Part shown: positions 1 through 7,964 of the stretch, piece by piece
Layout of the letters: the number at the start of each line of letters is the position of its first letter
Numbering within the stretch: position 1 is the first letter of the stretch
Assembly: GCA_900540935.1 (NCBI GenBank)
Contig: UQHW01000027.1
Coordinates: forward strand, 1-28,982
Reading direction: 5' to 3'
DNA length: 28,982 nucleotides
Origin: an uncultured Collinsella sp.
GTDB lineage: Bacteria > Actinomycetota > Coriobacteriia > Coriobacteriales > Coriobacteriaceae
Program-made: the position numbers and the translations under genes
The notes under the pieces: generated by a model
What the model was told of the DNA's origin: nothing
The model's input: the letters and a program-made list of their open reading frames with translations, nothing else
The model's database searches: none

Positions 1-2
1 GG

Positions 3-41
3 AGAGAGCGCTCCCGCAAACTGCCTCTTGACAACTTATAG
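3..41 (+). CDS. possible C-terminal tail of a gene entering from the left
   Basis: A plus-strand frame is open from the window edge and ends at TAG 39-41; it would read RERSRKLPLDNL. Only 12 residues are visible, so no family can be named. A second frame is also open for a short distance, so this could be chance. If real, the gene converges on the histidine kinase that ends at 144. Confidence 0.25.
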   Translation, partial: RERSRKLPLDNL

Positions 42-64
42 GAGCGTCGGTTTTGGCGCCAAAA

Positions 65-131
65 AATGCGGATGCTCCAGGGGTCAAAAATAGGTCGTTC
101 ACTTCGCGGAAAAGCATTCACCTTCGATTCG
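65..131 (+). repeat. dispersed intergenic repeat, copy A
   Basis: This copy shares two blocks, GCGGATGCTCCAGGGGTC and CGTTCACTTCGCGGAAAAG, with the pair at 2977-3042 and 3096-3163. It lies in the gap just beyond the 3' end of the histidine kinase. Only one arm is inside the window; a partner could lie to the left. It is not coding. Confidence 0.8.
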
Positions 132-143
132 TGAGAGGCGCCC

Positions 144-1439
144 CTACCGCGGCAGGCGAATCGAAAAGCGGCTGCCGACCCCTTCGACCGAGGTCACACC
201 GATGACGCCACCGTGGCTGTCGACGATCCACTTGGCGATAGCGAGCCCCAGGCCCGAACCCTGTGCGCCGGCATCGCGCGCGTTGTCAGCGCGGTAGAAC
301 CGTTCAAACGCGTGAGCCGCGGATTCCTGGTTCATGCCGATACCTTCGTCCTCAACGCTTATGTCGACCGTGCCCGTGCCCGCATCCGGCGCTACGCCAA
401 ACGAGATGGGCGTGCCCGCGTCCGAATACTTGGCGGCATTCTGCACGATTGCGCGCAGAGCCTGCTTTACAAGCGCCACGTCGACAGATGCGTTGCAGCG
501 CGGGTCGCTGGTAAGTGTGGCATCGTACACCAGCCGATATGTGTGCGCGCCATCGATCATCTGCGATTCCTCGCATACCTCGCCGACCAGTGCGGCCAGG
601 TTGGTATTCGCGCGCCGCAGGACCGTGCGGCCGGCATCGCCGCGCGCCAAAAACAGCAGCTGCTCCACGAGCTCTTGCATGTGCTCGCTTTCGGCCTTGA
701 GGGATGCGATGGACTCCGCCAGCACGTCCGGGTCGTCTTTGCCCCAGCGGTCGAGCATGTTTACGTAGCCCTGAATCACCGCGATGGGCGTGCGCAGCTC
801 GTGGCTCGCGTCGTTGACAAAGCGCATTTGCTGCAGCTTTGCCTCTTGCATCTGGCGCAGCAGGCGGTTGAGTGCGACCTCGATACTCGCCAGATCGGCG
901 TCGCCGGTGGTGACGCTCGGCGAGTCGACGCTTGCGCGCTCGATAGCCTGCTCCAGCGTTTCCATCTTGCCGCCGGCGAGCTGCATACGTCCGAGCTCGT
1001 CCACGCGCAGGGCCAAGTCGTTGAGCGGTGCCATGGTGCGGCGCACGCGGCGGGCGCCGCCGAGCATGTTGAGCACGCTGATGACCTGCCAGCCTACAAC
1101 AACGATATAGAGGGGCCACAGCGCGGCGAGGTCCTGCGCGAGGGGAAAGGTCTTGGTGGTACGCGCAAGCTCGACGGTATAGGTGAGCGTTGTCAGGTCC
1201 CAGCCACGCGCAGGCGTCAGCGACATGCCGTGAACGGCGGCGCTGGGGATCCACCCCGCGGTAAACGCGCCGTCGGGCAGTGTCCGGTTGTATCCATAGA
1301 CGAGGATCGTCGCCGCAATCACCACTAGTAACAGATCGAGCCAGACGTAGCTCGCCAAGCGGCGCCACATGTAGCTCCAGTTGATGGCACGGGCGATGGA
1401 GGTGACGCGCTTGGTCTCGGCGTTACGCGCGGCAGACAT
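144..1439 (-). CDS. sensor histidine kinase, OmpR-partner type
   Basis: Membrane histidine kinase of about 431 residues. Two membrane segments (about 29-50 and 106-127) flank an external loop of about 55 residues that probably senses the signal. The dimerisation/phosphoacceptor box reads SHELRTP with the phospho-histidine at about residue 213. The ATPase domain shows the N box (NAAKYSD), G1 (DEGIGMN) and G2 (GSGLGLAIAKW), so the kinase looks intact. The frame is open further upstream, but that part overlaps the regulator deeply. The start at 1439 has a purine-rich GGGGTGGG ahead of it and leaves only a 17-bp overlap with the regulator stop, which suggests translational coupling. The signal is unknown. 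Confidence 0.9.
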   Translation of the reverse strand: MSAARNAETKRVTSIARAINWSYMWRRLASYVWLDLLLVVIAATILVYGYNRTLPDGAFTAGWIPSAAVHGMSLTPARGWDLTTLTYTVELARTTKTFPLAQDLAALWPLYIVVVGWQVISVLNMLGGARRVRRTMAPLNDLALRVDELGRMQLAGGKMETLEQAIERASVDSPSVTTGDADLASIEVALNRLLRQMQEAKLQQMRFVNDASHELRTPIAVIQGYVNMLDRWGKDDPDVLAESIASLKAESEHMQELVEQLLFLARGDAGRTVLRRANTNLAALVGEVCEESQMIDGAHTYRLVYDATLTSDPRCNASVDVALVKQALRAIVQNAAKYSDAGTPISFGVAPDAGTGTVDISVEDEGIGMNQESAAHAFERFYRADNARDAGAQGSGLGLAIAKWIVDSHGGVIGVTSVEGVGSRFSIRLPR

Positions 1440-2208
1440 AGCCCACCCCGCGCACGGTCTGGATGATGCGGGCACCGCCAGCGTCCTCGATCTTGGCGCG
1501 CAGGTGCGCGATGTGCACATCGACGTTGTTGGTGTCGCCCACGTATTCGTAGCCCAGTGCCTCGTGCGCAATGCGCTCGCGTGTGAGCACGGTGCCAGCA
1601 TGCGCCATAAGCAGGGCGAGGACGTCGAACTCGCGGGCGGTCAGCACGATGGGCGAGCCGCCGACCGTGACTTCGCGGCGGTTGGGGTCGAGCGCGACCG
1701 AGCCCACGACGAGCGCGGCGGGGGAGGGCGAGGCGGATGCCTGGGCCGAGCCGCCGGCCAGGGGCATCGCAATGGTACCGGCGCCCACGCCGCCCACTAC
1801 GTTCGCCCCGGCACCGATGCCGCCAACGCCCGAAGCCGCCCGCACGGCCTCCGAGCGCTTTAGCGCCACGCGGATCCGTGCGAACAGTTCCTCAATTGCA
1901 AATGGCTTGGTCAGGTAATCGTCGGCGCCGGCATCGAGCCCGGCCACCTTATCCATCACGGCGTCGCGTGCGGTGACCATAATCACCGGCACGTCCTTGT
2001 GCTTGCGGACGCGTCGCAGCACCTCCATGCCGTTGAGCTGCGGCAACAGCACATCGAGCAGAATCAGATCGTAGTTGCGCTCCAGCGCCAGGTCAACGGC
2101 GGTGCGGCCATCGGCAGCGTGTTCCACCTGATAGCCCTCGTGCTCAAGCTCGAGCGTCACAAAGCGGGCGATTTTCTCTTCGTCCTCTACGATCAGGATT
2201 CGTGCCAT
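1423..2208 (-). CDS. OmpR/PhoB-family response regulator
   Basis: DNA-binding regulator of 261 residues, partner of the downstream kinase. The receiver domain (1-115) has the acidic pair E8-D9, phospho-acceptor D52, T79 and K101. The winged-helix domain occupies about 170-261 and ends in the typical RGVGYVCR motif. Between them is a Gly/Ala/Ser/Pro-rich linker of about 50 residues, much longer than the usual few residues in this family. The gene lies 18 bp after the DUF4342 gene and overlaps the kinase start by 17 bp, so the three are probably one operon. Confidence 0.93.
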   Translation of the reverse strand: MARILIVEDEEKIARFVTLELEHEGYQVEHAADGRTAVDLALERNYDLILLDVLLPQLNGMEVLRRVRKHKDVPVIMVTARDAVMDKVAGLDAGADDYLTKPFAIEELFARIRVALKRSEAVRAASGVGGIGAGANVVGGVGAGTIAMPLAGGSAQASASPSPAALVVGSVALDPNRREVTVGGSPIVLTAREFDVLALLMAHAGTVLTRERIAHEALGYEYVGDTNNVDVHIAHLRAKIEDAGGARIIQTVRGVGYVCRA

Positions 2209-2226
2209 ACGTGCCCCTATCTGCGA

Positions 2227-2769
2227 TTACTTGTCGTCGTTCAGATTTTGCTTGATGCCGTCCGCGGCATCGGCGGCGTGGTCCATCAGGTTGTTGATGC
2301 TGCCGGGCACGTCGCCGTCGCTGTCGATGCGGTAGCGCATACCAAAGAACAGGCCAAGCAGCATCAGCCAAATCGTGGCGCCCCAGGCAAACAGGGCGAC
2401 GATGGGGATCAGGATGGGAATGTTGAGGATGATGGCGTCGCGGCGCGTGGCGATAAACTTGGTATCCAGGCTCAGGCGGAAGAGCTTTTTGAGGTATTCC
2501 CACACGCTGTCCATCTTCTTGGAGAAGTCGGTCTTTTCGCTCGACTTCTCGTAGGCGGCCTGCGCAGCGACCATCTCGGCCGAGGGCTCATCGACCGGCT
2601 CGGACTCGGTGGCGGCGTGCGCCGACGTGGTCTGGGTCTTGCCCTGCGACTCGAGCCAAATGATGGCATCCAGAACGTTGCCGTCGGCGGCGTCGAGCGC
2701 GGCCTTGGCATCGGTGTAGCTCACGTTGCACTTGGTGCGGATGGTTTCAACTTTTTCGAGGTCGTCCAT
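2227..2769 (-). CDS. DUF4342 membrane protein with UBA-like N-terminus
   Basis: Protein of 180 residues. The first 45 residues resemble the small UBA/TS-N helical fold found at the start of elongation factor Ts and DUF4342 proteins. An acidic, Ala/Ser-rich linker follows (about 46-80), then a basic amphipathic stretch and a hydrophobic region (113-144) long enough for one or two membrane segments. The C-terminus is polar. GAAAGGA lies upstream of the start. It is the first gene of a likely operon with the response regulator and kinase (18-bp gap), so it may be an accessory or target of that system; this is inference. The biochemical function of the family is not known to me. Confidence 0.8.
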   Translation of the reverse strand: MDDLEKVETIRTKCNVSYTDAKAALDAADGNVLDAIIWLESQGKTQTTSAHAATESEPVDEPSAEMVAAQAAYEKSSEKTDFSKKMDSVWEYLKKLFRLSLDTKFIATRRDAIILNIPILIPIVALFAWGATIWLMLLGLFFGMRYRIDSDGDVPGSINNLMDHAADAADGIKQNLNDDK

Positions 2770-2976
2770 GACCTGTCCTTTCGTTCGATGGGCGCGACGC
2801 CGGGCGATCTGCCCGGTCGCGAGCGTTGCGTTCGGCGGCCTGCGTGGCGCCGCCCCGCCCTTGGTCGAACTCTATAGTGCAGGTTATAGATTAAGCGATT
2901 CTTGAGCCAAGATTAATGTTGGATGAGTTTTTGGGTGACGGTGGGGAAGGGGGGGTGCTCTTCTGGGTAGCTGGCA

Positions 2977-3163
2977 GCGAGGTCTAATACTTTTCCGAGA
3001 AGTGAACGAGCTAAATCGGACCCCCGAAGCATCGACATTTTAAGGGTGTCGTTTCCTGTGGTTTTGGTGCTGGAATCCTGCGATTTTGTCCTCAAATAAT
3101 GCGGATGCTCCAGGGGTCCAAAAACAGCCGTTCACTTCGCGGAAAAGTATTAGACCTCGATAG
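2977..3163. repeat. palindromic pair of dispersed repeat copies B and C
   Basis: Copy B (2977-3042, minus) and copy C (3096-3163, plus) are about 65-bp imperfect inverted repeats around a 53-bp centre. They share GTTCACTTC-CGGAAAAGTATTAGACCTCG (one variable base) and the GTCGATGC/GCGGATGC...GGGGTCC block. Copy A at 65-131 belongs to the same family. The unit sits in the divergent gap between the DUF4342 gene and the small membrane-protein gene. No open frame here looks real. It could be a REPIN/MITE-like element that can fold into a long hairpin. Confidence 0.8.
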
Positions 3164-3320
3164 CGGGGGGATGGGGTGCCGGTGCAAAGCGGCGTCAAGG
3201 GTTGGTCGAGCAGGCGGTTTCTCTATTGATGTCCGCACGACATGTGACACTTACCCTGCCGCCCTGCTCTGCCGCGGCGGCATGCATCTGAACAACGACC
3301 CTCTAAGGAGTTCGATATTG

Positions 3321-3560
3321 ATGAGCGACAACACTAAGCATCTCGCAAAGAAATGCGTCAAGGACGCGGGGCCGTGCCTTGCGTTGTGCCTTGCCGGCGC
3401 AGCGGTCGCGCTGCTGGCTGTTCTGGGACCGTTCGACGTGCTTCGAAGTGCCAGCTCTCTGCGCGTTTGCATGGCCCTTGCCGGCGCCATGATGACCGGC
3501 GGCGTGCTCGACCTGATTTTTTGGGTGCTTGACCCGTTTGGATGGAAGAACGAAGGGTAA
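3321..3560 (+). CDS. small membrane protein of unknown function
   Basis: Encodes 79 residues with two hydrophobic segments (about 17-38 and 47-71) and a short charged N-terminus (MSDNTKHLAKKC). I chose ATG 3321 because AAGGAG lies at 3305-3310; TTG 3318 is possible, while the longer upstream frame runs into the repeat. I do not recognise the family. The metallophosphoesterase gene follows 85 bp later on the same strand, so co-transcription is possible. Confidence 0.65.
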   Translation: MSDNTKHLAKKCVKDAGPCLALCLAGAAVALLAVLGPFDVLRSASSLRVCMALAGAMMTGGVLDLIFWVLDPFGWKNEG

Positions 3561-3645
3561 GCCCTAAATGATGGAAGGGCTGGAACGGTTGGCTTAGTGA
3601 TCGTGCAGAATGCGGGCTAGCGACTTACAGGGAAGTGGTAATCCG

Positions 3646-4371
3646 ATGACGGTCTATGCGACGGGCGATATTCACGGCGGTCTCGACATGCAAAAGCTGC
3701 GCGATTGGGAGCTTGGGGATAGCCTGACGAGCGACGACTATCTGATTGTCGCGGGCGACTTTGGCTTTCCGTGGGATTTCTCTGCCGAGGAATGCACCGA
3801 TATCGCTTGGCTGGAATCGCGCCTCTATACCGTGCTGTTCGTCGACGGCAACCACGAGCGTTTCGATCACTGGGCGGAGCGTCCCATGGAGCTGTGGCAT
3901 GGTGGACTGACGCAGCGCCTGTCGGATACCTCGCCCATACGGCGCCTGACGCGCGGTGAGGTTTTTGAGCTCGACGGCTCAACGATCTTTACCATGGGCG
4001 GTGCCACGAGCGTGGATAAGGAATACCGCATTCCGTATTCCAGCTGGTGGCCGCAGGAGCTGCCGGACGAGCGCAACTTTGAGGAGGCGCGGACAAAGCT
4101 CGACAGCGTGGGCTGGAAGGTCGACTACGTGATCACCCACACCTGCTCTACGCGCATGCTTTCGCCCACGCTCTATCCGGGGCCTGGCTGGAATTACCCC
4201 GCCGTTGATCGGCTTACGGCATTTTTCGATGAGCTGGAAGACCGCTTGGATTACAAGCGCTGGTACTACGGGCATTTTCATCGGGATGCTAACCCTGCCG
4301 AGCGCCATACCGTGCTCTACGACTGCATCGTTCGCCTAGGCGACGAACTCCAGCCTTGGGATGTTGCGTAG
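3646..4371 (+). CDS. calcineurin-like metallophosphoesterase
   Basis: A 241-residue phosphoesterase of the calcineurin-like superfamily, probably cytoplasmic (no signal peptide). The metal-binding motifs appear in the expected order: GDIHGG (residues 7-12), GDFGFPW, GNHE, THTCS and YGHFHRD. These residues bind two metal ions and hydrolyse phosphate mono- or diesters; the substrate cannot be read from sequence. The start at 3646 follows GGGAAGTGG. The gene converges on gluQ with only 15 bp between the stop codons and no visible terminator, so the transcripts probably overlap. Confidence 0.88.
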   Translation: MTVYATGDIHGGLDMQKLRDWELGDSLTSDDYLIVAGDFGFPWDFSAEECTDIAWLESRLYTVLFVDGNHERFDHWAERPMELWHGGLTQRLSDTSPIRRLTRGEVFELDGSTIFTMGGATSVDKEYRIPYSSWWPQELPDERNFEEARTKLDSVGWKVDYVITHTCSTRMLSPTLYPGPGWNYPAVDRLTAFFDELEDRLDYKRWYYGHFHRDANPAERHTVLYDCIVRLGDELQPWDVA

Positions 4372-4386
4372 GGGCGGGGTGGCTGG

Positions 4387-5397
4387 CTACTCGGCCGTTA
4401 CGGTGATGTTCTCTCGGTGCGCGCGGATGACATCCCAGCTAAAGTGCTCGACCAACTGCTCGGCGGTACGCGGCGTGGTGTCCGGTGCGATGCCCGTTTG
4501 CCCGGCGAGCCATCCCAGCAGTGCCTCGGACGTGCCAAAGCGGGCGCGTAATTCGCCCAGGTCCAGATCGCGGTCGCGCTTGGAAAGGCGGCGGCCGTCC
4601 GGCGACATGAGCAGCGGAATGTGCGCGTAGTGCGGCGTGGGAAGTCCCAGCAGGTGCTGCAGATAGATTTGGCGGGGCGTGGAGCCCAGCAGGTCGCATC
4701 CGCGCACGACCTCGGTGACGCCCATGGCGGCGTCGTCGACCACCACGGCTAGCTGATAGGCAAAAACACCATCGCTGCGGCGCACCAAAAAGTCGCCGCA
4801 CTCGGTGGCGAGTGCCTCGCATTGGGCGCCGTACGTGCGGTCCACAAATTCGATCACATCGTCTGCGAGGTCGTCGACGGCGGGCACGCGCAGGCGCGTG
4901 GCCGGGGCGCGCAGGGCACTGCGGCGGGCGACCTCTTCGGCCGAAAGCCCTCGGCAGGCGCCGCGATAGATGGGCGTGCCGTCGCTGGCGTGCGGTGCGC
5001 TTGCGGCGTGGAGCTCGGCACGTGTGCAAAAGCAGGGGTAGGTGAGGCCGGCGTCTTGCAGCTGGTGCAGGGCGTCCTCGTACAAGTCCAGGCGATCGTG
5101 CTGGTAGTAGGGGCCTTCGTCCCACTCAAGCCCCAGCCAGGCCAGGTCGTCAATCAGTTGAGCGGCAAGTTCCGGGCGCTTGCAGCGATCGTCCAGGTCC
5201 TCGATGCGCAGTACGATGCGGCCGCCCTGGCTGCGGGCCGAAAGCCACGCGCACAGGCAACTGAACACGTTGCCCAGGTGCATGCGGCCCGAGGGCGACG
5301 GGGCAAAACGGCCCACGACGGGCGCGGGGGCAGAGGCGGGCGGCGTCGTTGGCGCGTCCGCGGCGGGCGTTGCTATGTTGCGTGCTTTGATATCCAT
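4387..5397 (-). CDS. gluQ: glutamyl-Q tRNA(Asp) synthetase
   Basis: Encodes 336 residues related to the catalytic half of glutamyl-tRNA synthetase. GluQ enzymes attach glutamate to the queuosine base of tRNA(Asp) rather than to the acceptor end. Seen here: the HIGH-like SPSGRMHLGN, a Cys-x-Cys ... Tyr-x3-Cys zinc site (CFC and YRGAC), and the KMSKS-like RRLSKRD. The anticodon-binding half of true GltX is missing, as expected. An Ala/Pro-rich extension of about 28 residues precedes the usual start. No ribosome site is visible; a -10-like TATACT ends 7 bp before the ATG, which suggests a leaderless transcript. Confidence 0.9.
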   Translation of the reverse strand: MDIKARNIATPAADAPTTPPASAPAPVVGRFAPSPSGRMHLGNVFSCLCAWLSARSQGGRIVLRIEDLDDRCKRPELAAQLIDDLAWLGLEWDEGPYYQHDRLDLYEDALHQLQDAGLTYPCFCTRAELHAASAPHASDGTPIYRGACRGLSAEEVARRSALRAPATRLRVPAVDDLADDVIEFVDRTYGAQCEALATECGDFLVRRSDGVFAYQLAVVVDDAAMGVTEVVRGCDLLGSTPRQIYLQHLLGLPTPHYAHIPLLMSPDGRRLSKRDRDLDLGELRARFGTSEALLGWLAGQTGIAPDTTPRTAEQLVEHFSWDVIRAHRENITVTAE

Positions 5398-5404
5398 GCG
5401 GACG

Positions 5405-5410
5405 AGTATA
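5405..5410 (-). promoter_or_regulatory. candidate -10 box for a leaderless gluQ transcript
   Basis: TATACT on the minus strand, 7 bp before the gluQ ATG. Transcription would start at or next to the ATG, consistent with the lack of a Shine-Dalgarno sequence. No convincing -35 box is seen. Confidence 0.4.
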
Positions 5411-5534
5411 GCGCGGGGCGCGATGGGGAGACGTCACTGTGGTCCGCAAGTTGTCGAAGCCCCGCATTGCGTATGGCGGGCCGCAGACTCGGCGCTTTGA
5501 TTCCTGTCCATCAATTCGGCGCCTTAGACGACAG

Positions 5535-5568
5535 AAACCCCGGCAGCTCTTCGCAACTGCCGGGGTTT
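5535..5568. terminator. free-standing strong hairpin, possible terminator
   Basis: Perfect 12-bp inverted repeat AAACCCCGGCAG / CTGCCGGGGTTT with a 10-base loop. The T tract is only three long on either strand. No annotated gene reads into it, so it may end an unrecognised small transcript. Confidence 0.45.
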
Positions 5569-5740
5569 CCGCGGAAAAGGGGGACATGATCCTCGAGCGA
5601 ACGGCAAAGGGGCAAACCGTTTTCGCTCAACTGCTTTATGCCCCTCGGCTGGCGGCTCAATCAGCGCATGCCGCGCCCACACAAAGCCGCTACACCTGTG
5701 ACGGAGCTGTGAAGTGGTATCTATCGTTGGTGCAGGCCAT

Positions 5741-5793
5741 GCCAAGGAGTGTCCCAAACTGCCGGCAGATAAGGAACGTCCCTAAGTGCCAGG
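5741..5793. repeat. dispersed 53-bp repeat, copy 1
   Basis: Matches 8311-8363 at about 44 of 53 positions with identical spacing. The conserved blocks are GCCAAGGAGTGTCCC, TGCCGGCA and AGGAACGTCCCTAA. It contains its own inverted TGCCGGCA core. It lies upstream of the DUF2207 gene. Confidence 0.8.
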
Positions 5794-5905
5794 CTCGGGT
5801 GGGACTTTTGTCCCATTTGGCGCTCCGGTCGCCTAGATATTCGTCATGTGTGCCCGTAAACGTGGGACAATGGCGCTGTTGGTATCACAGACAAAGGATG
5901 TGCCT

Positions 5906-7849
5906 ATGAACGCCCCTGTTGCCAAGACCTGTCGGCAGCGCCGCCTATTCGCGCGATTTGCTTCCGTCTGCGCGCTCGTCGCGCTTGCGTTGTTGCTGCT
6001 GCCTGCCGCCGCGCACGCCGACGGCTACTCCATGAGCCAAACCTACATCGGCGCCACGGTCGAGGCCGATGGCTCGTTGACCGTTGTCGAGGGACGCCAG
6101 TTCGATTTCGATGACGACATCAACGGCGTGTTTTGGGAGATCAATGCGGGCACCAACCAGCAGGGCGGCGCGGCGGGTGTCGACGTGCTGAGCGTCGAGG
6201 AAGAGGACACCGCGTTCAACAAAGTCGATAGCGCAAACAAGGGTGACTCTGGCGTCTACACGGTCGAGCAGTCCGACGGCGGCGTAAAGATCAAGGTTTT
6301 CAGCCCCCACGAGAGCGGCGATAGCGTGATCTATTACGTGAGCTACACCATGACCGGTGCGGTCATGAACTGGGCCGATACCGCTGAGCTCTACTGGAAA
6401 TTTGTAGGTGACGGCTGGTCCGCGGATTCCGACGATGTCGAGATGGAAGTGTACTTCGCAAATGCCGCTGCCGGGACGGCGGCCGTCAAGGGCGATAACT
6501 TCCGCGCATGGGGCCACGGTCCGCTGACGGGCGACGTGTCACTCGATGAGGACGAGCCCATGGTCACCTATACCATTCCCTGCGTGCATCAGGGCGAATT
6601 CGCCGAGGCGCGCATCGCCTTCCCCAGCGACTGGGTGCCATGGCTTTCCGCCTCGAGCGAGGAGCGCATGTCAACGATCCTGGGCGAAGAGAAGGCGTGG
6701 GCCGACGAAGCTAACGCCCGCCGCGCTCACGCTCGCATGATTGCCAATGTACTTGCCGTACTAAGTGTTGTCGCGGCGGTGGCCTTTACCGGCACAATCG
6801 TTGTGCTCAAGCTGCGCCGCTGCAAGCCCAAGCCGCTTTTCCAGGACGAATATTTCCGCGATGTGCCTTCGGCCGACCATCCCGCCGTGCTTTCGGCCCT
6901 CATGAGCTGGAACGAGGTGCCCGATCAGGCATATATCGCCACGCTCATGAAGCTTACTGACGACCGTGTGATCAAGCTGGAGCAGGCGACCGTGACCAAG
7001 GCCAAGAAGGGTCTGTTGGGGCGTGAAAAAGAAGAGCAGACGTATCGCGTGACGGTGAGTGATGCGGGTTGGAAGTCGGCCAAGGGCATTGACCACATGG
7101 TGCTCAAGGTCTTCTTTGCCGGTGCTAAGCCCGACGAGAACGGCGATCGCTCGCGCACGTTTGACGAGCTGCAGCACTACGTCAAGCAGCACGCTACGCC
7201 CGTGGGCGACAAGCTCGAGGACTATCAGAACACCGTTAAGGGCAAGTTGGCCGATAGCGAGTACGTTGCCTCGGACGGCATTGTCGCAATGGTGTTCTGC
7301 CTGGTTCTTGGTATTCTGATCGCCTTTGTTCCCATGGGATCCATTTTCTTTACCGACGGCGCACAGGCGAACATTATCGCCGCGGTTATCTCGGTGCCGA
7401 TTGTGCTGGTGGGTATTGGCGTGGGCCTTACCTTCCGCCGCTTTACGCCGGAAGGTGCCGAGGTAGCGGCCCGCTGCAAGGCGCTCAAGCATTGGCTCGA
7501 GGACTTCACGCGCCTAAAGGAAGCCGTCCCGGGCGATTTGGTGCTGTGGAACAAGCTGCTGGTGATGGGTGCGGCGCTGGGCGTTTCCAAGGAAGTCTTG
7601 CGTCAGCTTGCCGAGGCGGTGCCTCCCGAGGTGCGCGAGGCCGACGGTTTCTACGACAATTACCCCTGCTACTGGTGGTACTACCATCATTACGGCATCG
7701 ATTCGCCGCTCGATTCGTTTAACGATGTGTATCACGAGAGCATCCGTGAGCTGGCTTCGAGTTCCGATAGCTCGGGCGGCGGCGGAGGCGGTGGCTTCTC
7801 GGGCGGCGGAGGAGGCGGCGTCGGCGGAGGCGGCGGCGGAACGTTCTAG
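5906..7849 (+). CDS. DUF2207 membrane protein with glycine-rich tail
   Basis: Encodes 647 residues. A signal peptide (1-38, likely cut after AHA) leads to an extracellular DUF2207 domain of about 230 residues. One membrane segment follows (about 277-303), then a cytoplasmic region and a second pair of membrane segments (about 457-481 and 488-510). The last 23 residues are almost all glycine and end in GGTF. Many DUF2207 proteins have this plan and glycine tail; their function is not established. The start at 5906 has AAAGGA at 5893-5898, and the upstream extension lacks support. The gene appears monocistronic. Confidence 0.88.
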   Translation: MNAPVAKTCRQRRLFARFASVCALVALALLLLPAAAHADGYSMSQTYIGATVEADGSLTVVEGRQFDFDDDINGVFWEINAGTNQQGGAAGVDVLSVEEEDTAFNKVDSANKGDSGVYTVEQSDGGVKIKVFSPHESGDSVIYYVSYTMTGAVMNWADTAELYWKFVGDGWSADSDDVEMEVYFANAAAGTAAVKGDNFRAWGHGPLTGDVSLDEDEPMVTYTIPCVHQGEFAEARIAFPSDWVPWLSASSEERMSTILGEEKAWADEANARRAHARMIANVLAVLSVVAAVAFTGTIVVLKLRRCKPKPLFQDEYFRDVPSADHPAVLSALMSWNEVPDQAYIATLMKLTDDRVIKLEQATVTKAKKGLLGREKEEQTYRVTVSDAGWKSAKGIDHMVLKVFFAGAKPDENGDRSRTFDELQHYVKQHATPVGDKLEDYQNTVKGKLADSEYVASDGIVAMVFCLVLGILIAFVPMGSIFFTDGAQANIIAAVISVPIVLVGIGVGLTFRRFTPEGAEVAARCKALKHWLEDFTRLKEAVPGDLVLWNKLLVMGAALGVSKEVLRQLAEAVPPEVREADGFYDNYPCYWWYYHHYGIDSPLDSFNDVYHESIRELASSSDSSGGGGGGGFSGGGGGGVGGGGGGTF

Positions 7850-7964
7850 CGAGCGCTTGCTTTGGGGTGGACCTTTCTGGGCGGTTGCCAGGGAAGATCC
7901 ATCCCATTTTTGTGCATCGAAACGGGCCATACTTTCCGCTGCGGACCTTCGCGCAAGGGGCAGT

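Larger units (their letters stand above)
5398..5905. other. 508-bp non-coding gap with several hairpins
   Basis: This gap separates the divergent gluQ and DUF2207 genes. It holds a perfect 12-bp hairpin (5535-5546 / 5557-5568), two overlapping stems that exclude each other (5595-5604 / 5617-5628 and 5609-5614 / 5639-5644), and a dispersed repeat at 5741-5793. Frames open across it have a composition unlike protein genes here. It could encode a structured RNA, but I cannot match it to a known class and no tRNA is seen. Confidence 0.6.

Noticed and set aside
213..1328. A 371-codon plus-strand frame
   Set aside because: It is antisense to the histidine kinase, whose catalytic motifs are intact.
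144..1601. Longer start of the first histidine kinase at 1601
   Set aside because: It would overlap the regulator by about 180 bp with non-family residues; the start at 1439 has a ribosome site.
2913..3095. A 60-codon minus-strand frame
   Set aside because: It lies inside the palindromic repeat pair and reads repeat sequence, not a gene.
2977..3163. CRISPR-like array
   Set aside because: The units are inverted, only two, and differ in length and sequence; there are no regular spacers or cas genes.
5430..5530. Possible tRNA ahead of the 5535 hairpin
   Set aside because: The T-arm consensus and acceptor pairing could not be found.
5439..5909. A 156-codon frame in the gluQ-DUF2207 gap
   Set aside because: It crosses hairpins and a dispersed repeat, has no ribosome site and an amino-acid mix unlike its neighbours.
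7770..7849. Glycine-rich repeat as a sequencing or frameshift artefact
   Set aside because: The frame stays open to a normal stop, and glycine tails are common in DUF2207 proteins.
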